From: Locusta migratoria
Taxonomy: Eukaryota; Arthropoda; Insecta; Orthoptera; Acrididae
Direction of reading: 5' to 3'
NCBI GenBank assembly: GCA_026315105.1
Contig: JAOYRU010000078.1
Location: forward strand, 1 to 64,000
DNA length: 64,000 bases
The position numbers and the translations under genes are program-made. Each line of letters starts with the position of its first letter. Position 1 is the first letter of the stretch. The notes beneath the pieces are model-generated. The model was not told where the DNA came from and ran no database searches. It saw only the letters and a list, made by a program, of their open reading frames with translations. This document shows, one piece after another, positions 58,284 to 64,000 of this stretch.

Positions 58284-58285
<2 letters not shown>
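58217..58285 (-). pseudogene. 3' part of the broken tRNA-Leu(AAG) of unit 28
   Basis: 69 of 82 bases remain, from the discriminator back to the D loop, unchanged from intact copies. The gene is cut just before G18-G19 of the D loop; in the minus strand a poly(A) tract runs directly into (A)GCGGTCTAAG. The T arm and B box survive, but the acceptor 5' strand and most of the A box are lost. The missing 5' part should lie beyond the right window edge. Confidence 0.93.
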
Positions 58286-58330
<45 letters not shown>

Positions 58331-58346
58331 TTTTTTTTTTTATTTT

Positions 58347-58421
<75 letters not shown>

Positions 58422-58437
58422 TTTTTTTTTTTTTTTT
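58286..58437 (-). repeat. Outer poly(A) tract of retrotransposon 2
   Basis: About 152 bases, nearly all T on the plus strand with a few single interruptions. Very long for a LINE tail, which points to a recent insertion or to later growth of the tract. Confidence 0.95.
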
Positions 58438-58439
58438 AA

Positions 58440-58494
58440 TTGCGGCCGGGAATCGAACCCGGACCTCCATGCTTACTAGGCAGACGTCTTAACC

Positions 58495-58495
<1 letters not shown>
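58440..58495 (-). pseudogene. 3' part of a Thr-like tRNA or tRNA-derived SINE
   Basis: On the minus strand it reads from the D loop (CGGTTAAGACG) through an anticodon loop CTAGTAA (anticodon AGT, Thr-like) to a perfect T arm CCGGG TTCGATT CCCGG and a few acceptor bases. The anticodon stem has a mismatch, so it is not a working tRNA. Arthropod tRNA-derived SINEs have heads of this kind (recalled, not checked). It is bounded by poly(A) tracts on both sides. Confidence 0.75.

Positions 58496-58529
<34 letters not shown>
58496..58529 (-). repeat. Inner poly(A) tract of retrotransposon 2
   Basis: 34 T on the plus strand, between the element's 3' UTR and the tRNA-like piece. Confidence 0.93.
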
Positions 58530-58531
<2 letters not shown>

Positions 58532-59222
58532 CGGGCCTCCTTCCTCCCCTACAGCCCGTCCTTACGCTCGCCATAGGTGCCTTCTTCGGCTTGGCTTCTA
58601 TGCCATTTGTGCTGTGCTATTTCTGTGTGGTCCCGCCATATGGAGTAAGAAAACGATGGCTTCTAGAAATAAAATTTTCCCTTTCTGTGAATGAACAATG
58701 AAAATAAAAACGTAGATAAATATGAGGATGTGATGAGATCTTCTTCGATCAATCCTCTGGGAACCACATTAATAGTTTCTTATAAAAATAATAATAATAA
58801 TAATAAATTCTTGCAGGACGAACCTCGACAGTTGGGAAGAGTATGAACTGCGTGGCAGCATCGGAGTTCGTCTTCTCGTGTTTACTTTCGCACTTTAGCG
58901 TTTCCGTGTCGTTATTTCCTAACGGTTCGTTCCATATACTTTATTGTCTAAATCTTTGTCTTCTTGTAACTCCGTTGCACCATTCGTCGAAAACTCCACA
59001 TCACCGTGAGTGTCTCTGCGGATCTCGTTTTCCCTTTATGTTAACCTTTCTTCTTAAGTACACTTTGTGGATATCGTATCTTCTTGCTTATGATGAGTAA
59101 GTTCTTCTTGTTGGCGAATGTCCTGGGGTCGATCGTGATAGAATACCTCCGAAAATATCTATTATATTTCTGTTGACAAAGTTTCTCGTGAAGGAGAATG
59201 TCTTCGGAAACTGAACCCGTTC
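58530..59222 (-). other. 3' UTR of retrotransposon 2
   Basis: About 693 bp with no convincing coding frame. It includes an ATA microsatellite at about 58788-58806. It is longer than the 3' UTR of retrotransposon 1 and shows no obvious similarity to it. Confidence 0.65.
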
Positions 59223-62200
59223 CTAGGGTGACGTGAGTATCACTTGAAGGTAATTTTGAAAATTTTTGTTGTATTGGGAGCCAAATCGGTTTTTAGTCCG
59301 CCAGTGTTGAGTAGATAAATACACACGGAAGTCTTGGACATCGGGAGTCTTGGTGGAGAGCGTATAGTTTATAAAATGACCCATCAGCCATACGTAGCTG
59401 TTGTGTTTGACTTCCGGGAAAAGTCGAAATTCTGGTCGTAGGAGGTCTGTGATTTGAATGGTCTGGGGTGCTGTTCTGTTGAGGATAGCTAGTTTTTTAC
59501 GCGTCCAGTTCCAGACTTGCACTTGATCCTTGCAGACAAAGATGTGTGCAATCGTCGCCACAACATGGCAGAATTCACAGTACGGAGTCCGTGCAAGGCT
59601 GATTCTGTGCAGCCTTTCTTGGGTGGGCACAGTTTCAGTGGCTACGTCATACCATTTCGATCGAACATCTGTAGGCAATGTTCTGTTGTGAATATTAGTC
59701 CAAACCATCTTCCAATTGGAAGCCGGGTATTTTTTCTCTATGGGAGAAGATGATGACTTCAGTAATAGGCGGCGGTACAACTGTCCAGTCGTCTTCTTAA
59801 AAAATTCGCTGTCAATGTAGCTGCATTCCAAATAATAAAGAGCTATGTGCTGAAGGTGTGGACTGATGTGGGCAATATCTATCGGAGGAGACATGTTGTG
59901 GGGGCGTGATAGCTGATAAAGCCGTTTCGTGATTGTGTCCTCAGTGGCCAATAGTATTTTACATGTTCGTGTCAGGTATATGGCCAAAGCATGCATTCCT
60001 GGGTTGTTTAAGCCAAGGCCTCCCATGTCGCAAGGCAGAGCTGTAATTTGGAAAGAAACTTTAAAAATATTTAGTTTCCAAACGAACCAGGCGGCCGCTG
60101 CTAAAAGTGATCGAGCCACAGTTGTTGGCATTGGAAGAACGGCGGCGACGTATTGCAGTTTAGACAGGACGTAAGAGTTCACGAAAAAGGCTCTCTGTAG
60201 ACGATCTAGGTTTCTCGTTTCCTGTTCGCGCAAGTTTGCTCTTACAGTCTGTATTTTGGGCTGCCAGTTTTTATTGTACATATCCTGAGGTCTGGCCGTA
60301 ATGTACATACCAAGTTGTTTCCTTGTTTGTACACAAGGTAACCAACCGTCACCAGTAATAGACTCAACTTGACCTATTGTTAACATTGCAGATTTATTGT
60401 TGTTTAGGAGTGCACCACTATCTCTTTGAAAATCTTCTAGGATACGCTTCGCATTATCAATATCCGTAACATTATTTAAGAGTAGACTGACATCGTCGGC
60501 ATAAGCTTGAACTACAGATTTTATTCCGAAAAACTGGAAGCCAGGCAAGCTGTGATGTATTTTACGCAACAGTGGTTCCATAAGCATGGCGTAGAGTGTC
60601 GTTGAGAGGGGGCATCCTTGTTTTATTCCTCTGGAGAGTGGCACATACTCTGTCAGCGTGTCATTTACAACGAACCGTGTGCGAGTTCCTCTGACGCAGT
60701 TGTTAACAAGCCGCACAAAGGCGGGACTGAAACCCATCGTTGTCATTACTTTGCTGAGATAGGGGTACTCGACTCTATCGTAAGCCTTATCGAAATCCAG
60801 GAAGGCTATAGCCATTGCTGTGTTTGTCGTCCAGGTGAGTGTGACGAGATCCCTGTACAGCGTCAAAATGTTTGTTATGGAGCGGCCGCGAACCGCACTT
60901 GCTTGGTATGGTCCTAAGATGTCAGGTAAAAGCGGCCGTAACCGTGCATTGAGGGTGCGTGTCAGAAGTTTAAAGTCTGCGTTTAGCAGCGTTATAGGCC
61001 GGAGATCCTTTATAGTTTTTGTCTGTGGCTTTTTAGGTATTAAGACAGTCACCCCTTCGGTAAAAGCAGTAGGGAGAGAAATCCCACGAAGTATCTCATT
61101 ATATATCTCTGTGAGTCTGTCCCCAATTATGTGCCAGTATTTGGTGTAAAATTCGACGGGCAACCCATCTGTGCCCGGAGATTTATTTCGTGGCGCGGCC
61201 TTGAGTGAATCTCTAAGTTCCTCATTAGTGAAAGGAGCAAGTAAACCTTGATTGTCATCTGCCGTAATTGTGTAGGGGGTGGCCTGAATATGAAACCATT
61301 CCTCCACCTTGTCGTGCGGTACACTAGCGCTGCTATAACGAGCTGCAAAATGATTGACAACATAGGTTTTGATATCTCTTTGTTGGGTATAAGATGTGCC
61401 GTCATCGTCTTGTAAGTTTTTAATAAGTTTCCTGCGTGCCATACGTAACTGTCGCACTAAATGATATACAGACGTCTTTTGCTGCGGTAAGTTGGCGAAG
61501 TCGCGCGCACGAACCTGGTGTCCGGTGGCGGATTGTCCCATCAAGGTGGTTATTTTGGCTTGTATGCGCCGTATCTGGGTCATGTTGGTCGGCAGCTGGT
61601 TATAATCCTTGTATAACTCTCGTAGAGCGAGGAAGTAAAACTCCTTAGTCTCTCTCTCGTAGCGCGCTCTCACTCTGGCGTGTTGTTTGATACAATTAAT
61701 GATTTTTCCCTTAGTATAAAGCGTCCACCATTCCACTCCGGTCCGGTATTTAGGTATTTGTGAGGCGGCGGTTTGCCAAACTTTCAAGATCTCATGTTCT
61801 AAACTTTCATCCTGTAAGAGACTGCAGTTGAGTTGCCATCGACCAGTGCCTCTGTAAATTGTCTGTGGAGTATGTTTAATGACCATATGGTATGCTATAT
61901 GGTCAGCGAAGTTCACAGGCCAGTATTCGCAACTCCCAACAGTTGCTAAGAGATCTTGGTGGACATATATTCGGTCTAACCTACTTGCTGACGTCGAAGT
62001 AAAATGGGTGTAAGCGACGCCGCGCGGGTGGGAATGAATCCATGTGTCCACTAGCTGAAGTTCTGTTGTTAAGGTTTGCAGCTCCTGACTGAAGTTAAAA
62101 TTCGGCGTCTGATCCATGGGTCTCAAAACACAATTGAAGTCTCCTCCCAAAACGATGCGTCGGCGCAAGTCGGTGATTAAATTGGCTATCTCTCCAGTAT

Positions 62201-62540
62201 AAAACTCCTTCCGCGCTGCTCGCGCAGTAGAACCGGAAGGTGCGTATACATTAAGGAGGAGTAGATCATTAAAGTCGGCCGCAATACCTCGTCCCGTCCG
62301 TAAGATGGAGAGGGGAAAACAAGGGATACCCTCTTTGTACAGGATCATGGTGCCAGCCTCGGTTCCTATGTTAACTATGGCATCGTAGCCAGGTACATCT
62401 GCGATTAAGGGTGTCATGGCTTCTTGTAAAAAGATAATGTCAGCATCCGCTGCCCGCAAATACTGTCTGAGGCTGTAGATTTTAACTTGCGAAGTGATCC
62501 TGTTAATATTCAAGGTACAAATCTTATAAGCTTGCATCAA
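59223..62540 (-). CDS. ORF2 of retrotransposon 2: APE endonuclease and reverse transcriptase
   Basis: An intact 1,105-residue protein with the same plan as ORF2 of retrotransposon 1. Endonuclease motifs: N11/N13, E40, YAPSG (99-103), GGDFN (132-136), SRLDRIYV (186-193) and ADH (212-214); the last has A in place of the usual S, but D213 and H214 are kept. Reverse transcriptase motifs: KSPGTDGLPVEFY (453-465), RPITLLN (514-520), D582 in LDFDKAYD, QGCPLS (641-646) and YADD (680-683). C-terminal zinc motif C988-x2-C-x7-H999-x3-C1003. Tx1-clade features again include WQLNCSLL after the endonuclease domain. It would nick the tRNA gene and prime reverse transcription there. The start is the first Met of a doublet; the second Met is equally possible. 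Confidence 0.93.
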   Translation of the reverse strand: MMQAYKICTLNINRITSQVKIYSLRQYLRAADADIIFLQEAMTPLIADVPGYDAIVNIGTEAGTMILYKEGIPCFPLSILRTGRGIAADFNDLLLLNVYAPSGSTARAARKEFYTGEIANLITDLRRRIVLGGDFNCVLRPMDQTPNFNFSQELQTLTTELQLVDTWIHSHPRGVAYTHFTSTSASRLDRIYVHQDLLATVGSCEYWPVNFADHIAYHMVIKHTPQTIYRGTGRWQLNCSLLQDESLEHEILKVWQTAASQIPKYRTGVEWWTLYTKGKIINCIKQHARVRARYERETKEFYFLALRELYKDYNQLPTNMTQIRRIQAKITTLMGQSATGHQVRARDFANLPQQKTSVYHLVRQLRMARRKLIKNLQDDDGTSYTQQRDIKTYVVNHFAARYSSASVPHDKVEEWFHIQATPYTITADDNQGLLAPFTNEELRDSLKAAPRNKSPGTDGLPVEFYTKYWHIIGDRLTEIYNEILRGISLPTAFTEGVTVLIPKKPQTKTIKDLRPITLLNADFKLLTRTLNARLRPLLPDILGPYQASAVRGRSITNILTLYRDLVTLTWTTNTAMAIAFLDFDKAYDRVEYPYLSKVMTTMGFSPAFVRLVNNCVRGTRTRFVVNDTLTEYVPLSRGIKQGCPLSTTLYAMLMEPLLRKIHHSLPGFQFFGIKSVVQAYADDVSLLLNNVTDIDNAKRILEDFQRDSGALLNNNKSAMLTIGQVESITGDGWLPCVQTRKQLGMYITARPQDMYNKNWQPKIQTVRANLREQETRNLDRLQRAFFVNSYVLSKLQYVAAVLPMPTTVARSLLAAAAWFVWKLNIFKVSFQITALPCDMGGLGLNNPGMHALAIYLTRTCKILLATEDTITKRLYQLSRPHNMSPPIDIAHISPHLQHIALYYLECSYIDSEFFKKTTGQLYRRLLLKSSSSPIEKKYPASNWKMVWTNIHNRTLPTDVRSKWYDVATETVPTQERLHRISLARTPYCEFCHVVATIAHIFVCKDQVQVWNWTRKKLAILNRTAPQTIQITDLLRPEFRLFPEVKHNSYVWLMGHFINYTLSTKTPDVQDFRVYLSTQHWRTKNRFGSQYNKNFQNYLQVILTSP

Positions 62541-62599
62541 ACATGAGGTAGTGGGTGTGAGTCTTCCATAGGCAGCTGGTTGGGGTGGCTAACCTAGCG
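62541..62599 (-). other. ORF1-ORF2 gap of retrotransposon 2
   Basis: 59 bp; as in retrotransposon 1 the frames do not overlap. Confidence 0.6.
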
Positions 62600-63973
62600 T
62601 TAGTCTTTAGCGCCAGGTGCTTGAGAAGTTAGTACGGTGGCTGGTCGAGATGCCAATAGCGGTCCGCTCGTTACCATCGTTTCTTCGGCCATCTCTTGGT
62701 CAACAGGTACATCTTCAGTGTCGTCCGCCCAGCTGGAAGTTGAGGCGGCTATTGACGTGTCTGTTATGGCCTTATCGAGGGCAGATTGGTGCTCATGGCT
62801 GGCTTTATTGGATAAGTTGGTCGTCTTCGTCCGTTCACAAGCCTCTTGTTCTTTCGTCTGAAAGCTGGCCGCAATATTGTCCGTGGGCACTGAATGTTGT
62901 GCTAGAGGGCTACTGCCAACAGAACGTAGAGCTTCGTCAGCTGGTGTACGAAGCATCTGTTTGGCTTTCTCGCGCAGCGTAGGCGCAGATTTCTCTGCAT
63001 CGGGATGGGCAATCCTCCGTTTCTTCCTGTTCGTCGGTGACGAACCTCTCTTAGGAGATCCCTCGTTCTCGGGAGACGGAGAACGAATTTCTTCCGTACA
63101 GTGTCGTTCATCGTCTTTATCACCCATTTTGTCTACGATAGTACAGATGCTCCCTTGATGTGAGGCCTCGAGCACCTTAGCATGCTGGCCGTTCCCTGTA
63201 GTAGTTTCTTCATGACTACTCGTCTCCATAGGTACATTGTCATCCTTGGGAATGTTATCACTGTAGACTTCTATTTCAGAATCTGAAGTCGTGGTAACGT
63301 TGGCACGAACGGCCGCTACATATGTAGTTGGTAGTAAAGTCATCTTCGGGGGGCATTCTGGTTCACCTGTAGGTAACTGGGTTACTCTTCGTTGGGTACA
63401 TTGGGCTCTGACGTGCCCTGTGGAGTTGCATCCTGAACATGTCCTTGGTTGCCCGTCATACATTATAATCGCCCTGTACCCACATATCGTGAGGTACGAT
63501 GGGATATGGCGACGCAATTCGATTTTGATTTGTCGAACCCCATTGAGGACTGGATATTTGTGAAAGGAAGCCCATTTTTCGGCTACGTTGTTGATAACAG
63601 TGCCATAACACTTCAGAGTGGCGTTGATTTGTTCTGCAGTTATTTCGAACGGCAGTTCGAAAATACGCACGGTCCTAACAGCAAAACCAGCGCGAGAGAC
63701 AGTGACCTTGCCAACATTTCCGTCATTATGGAGAAACTTTAGGGAATCACCACATGATTCTATGATTTTGTCACATAGTTCAGGAGAACGTAACTTGATG
63801 TAAACCGTGCTACTGACAATCGAAAGGTGAATTCCAATTACGTCGGCAGGAGGTATTTTAACGTCTTCGTCTATAAATCGTTCCACTTCATATATTTTAG
63901 GTCGGGAGAAGTTACCATCGAATGAAAATCTCAATGTGTCTATTCTCTCTGGTTGCTCCATATTAATGTCCAT
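62600..63973 (-). CDS. ORF1 of retrotransposon 2: RNA-binding gag-like protein
   Basis: A 457-residue protein. Residues about 100-172 are RRM-like (VRIFELPFEI, YGTV, EKW, NGVRQIK, HIPS) and lead into one CCHC knuckle, C179-x2-C-x4-H187-x4-C192, at almost the same position as in the other ORF1. The C-terminal half is acidic and Ser/Thr-rich, with a basic RKKRR (316-320) that could be a nuclear signal. The N-terminal 200 residues are clearly related to ORF1 of retrotransposon 1; the C-terminal halves are not alignable by eye. A second Met four codons in is an alternative start. Confidence 0.88.
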   Translation of the reverse strand: MDINMEQPERIDTLRFSFDGNFSRPKIYEVERFIDEDVKIPPADVIGIHLSIVSSTVYIKLRSPELCDKIIESCGDSLKFLHNDGNVGKVTVSRAGFAVRTVRIFELPFEITAEQINATLKCYGTVINNVAEKWASFHKYPVLNGVRQIKIELRRHIPSYLTICGYRAIIMYDGQPRTCSGCNSTGHVRAQCTQRRVTQLPTGEPECPPKMTLLPTTYVAAVRANVTTTSDSEIEVYSDNIPKDDNVPMETSSHEETTTGNGQHAKVLEASHQGSICTIVDKMGDKDDERHCTEEIRSPSPENEGSPKRGSSPTNRKKRRIAHPDAEKSAPTLREKAKQMLRTPADEALRSVGSSPLAQHSVPTDNIAASFQTKEQEACERTKTTNLSNKASHEHQSALDKAITDTSIAASTSSWADDTEDVPVDQEMAEETMVTSGPLLASRPATVLTSQAPGAKD

Positions 63974-64000
63974 ACTGGTGTCTGCACATTATAAACAACT
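63974..64000 (-). other. Start of the 5' leader of retrotransposon 2
   Basis: 27 bp before the window edge; too short to say where the element begins. Confidence 0.5.

Larger units (their letters stand above)
22418..58285 (-). repeat. Tandem tRNA-gene array, right block (rest of unit 9 and units 10-28)
   Basis: Nineteen more units in the same direction and phase as the left block, starting with the 5' part of the broken ninth tRNA-Leu(AAG). Spacing is 1,885 bp except unit 10 to 11 and 20 to 21 (1,886, extra A in the A run near 24251-24260 and 43101-43110) and unit 18 to 19 (1,882, loss of one GGC triplet near 38883). Single-base markers include c-to-t at about 39175 and 41060 in two adjacent units, t-to-c near 30197 and c-to-a near 43281. 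The block ends at 58285, where retrotransposon 2 cuts the 28th tRNA-Leu(AAG). Confidence 0.97.
58286..64000 (-). mobile_element. Retrotransposon 2: Tx1-like LINE in tRNA-Leu(AAG) of unit 28 (5' end outside window)
   Basis: A second non-LTR retrotransposon on the minus strand: ORF1 (62600-63973), a 59-bp gap, ORF2 (59223-62540), a 3' UTR of about 690 bp, poly(A) (58496-58529), a 56-bp tRNA-like piece, then an outer poly(A) of about 150 bp that joins the D loop of the tRNA gene. It belongs to the same clade as retrotransposon 1 but is a different family: base composition is more even, the UTRs are unrelated by eye, and the insertion point in the tRNA differs. Both frames are open. Only 27 bp upstream of the ORF1 start are in the window. 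Confidence 0.9.

Noticed and set aside
1..58285. Ordinary satellite DNA
   Set aside because: The unit carries four intact tRNA genes with terminators and B boxes, so it is an RNA-gene array.
58440..58495. Intact tRNA-Thr gene
   Set aside because: The 5' half is missing and the anticodon stem is mismatched.
58440..58694. Small protein gene starting in the tRNA-like piece
   Set aside because: The frame runs from a tRNA T arm through poly(T) into the 3' UTR of retrotransposon 2.

Overview
The window is eukaryotic nuclear DNA, most likely from an arthropod and probably an insect. The tRNA genes encode no 3' CCA, the tRNA-His gene has no templated G at position -1, every tRNA gene is followed by a short T run of RNA polymerase III type, and there are no bacterial operons. 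The two retrotransposons are LINEs of animal type. The tRNA-Leu(AAG) sequence resembles insect versions as I remember them; the order cannot be fixed from the sequence alone.

About 53 kb is one tandem array with a unit of 1,885 bp. The window starts inside the array. Nine units lie in 1-16807 and nineteen in 22418-58285. Each unit has four tRNA genes, all on the minus strand. In plus-strand coordinate order they are His(GTG), Glu(TTC), Leu(CAG) and Leu(AAG), so transcription runs in the reverse order. Spacers of about 290-570 bp separate them, with no convincing protein gene. Units are almost identical: three are one base longer, one is three bases shorter, and a handful of single-base variants mark sub-groups. 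I count 28 His, 28 Glu, 28 Leu(CAG) and 26 intact plus 2 broken Leu(AAG) genes. Thirteen Glu copies carry a C56-to-A change in the T loop, which hits both a universal tertiary contact and the B box promoter.

Two non-LTR retrotransposons interrupt the array, both inside a tRNA-Leu(AAG) gene and both in the same direction as the tRNAs. Element 1 (16808-22417) is complete; element 2 (58286 to the window end) is cut off at its 5' end by the window edge. Each has ORF1 (RRM-like region plus one CCHC knuckle) and ORF2 (APE endonuclease, reverse transcriptase, C-terminal CCHC). All four reading frames are open and the catalytic motifs are present. The ORF2 proteins look like the Tx1 clade of the L1 superfamily, a clade known for families specific to RNA genes. 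Element 1 entered at the 3' acceptor/T-arm side of the tRNA gene, element 2 in the D loop.

The most unusual structure is at the 3' ends. Both elements end as element, poly(A), a short piece of target-type sequence, then a second longer poly(A) that joins the tRNA gene. In element 1 the piece is a 94-bp copy of the DNA just downstream of the same tRNA-Leu gene. In element 2 it is the 3' part of a Thr-like tRNA or tRNA-derived SINE, broken at the same D-loop position as the tRNA-Leu. This suggests read-through transcripts carrying target sequence, or repeated hits on the same target site.
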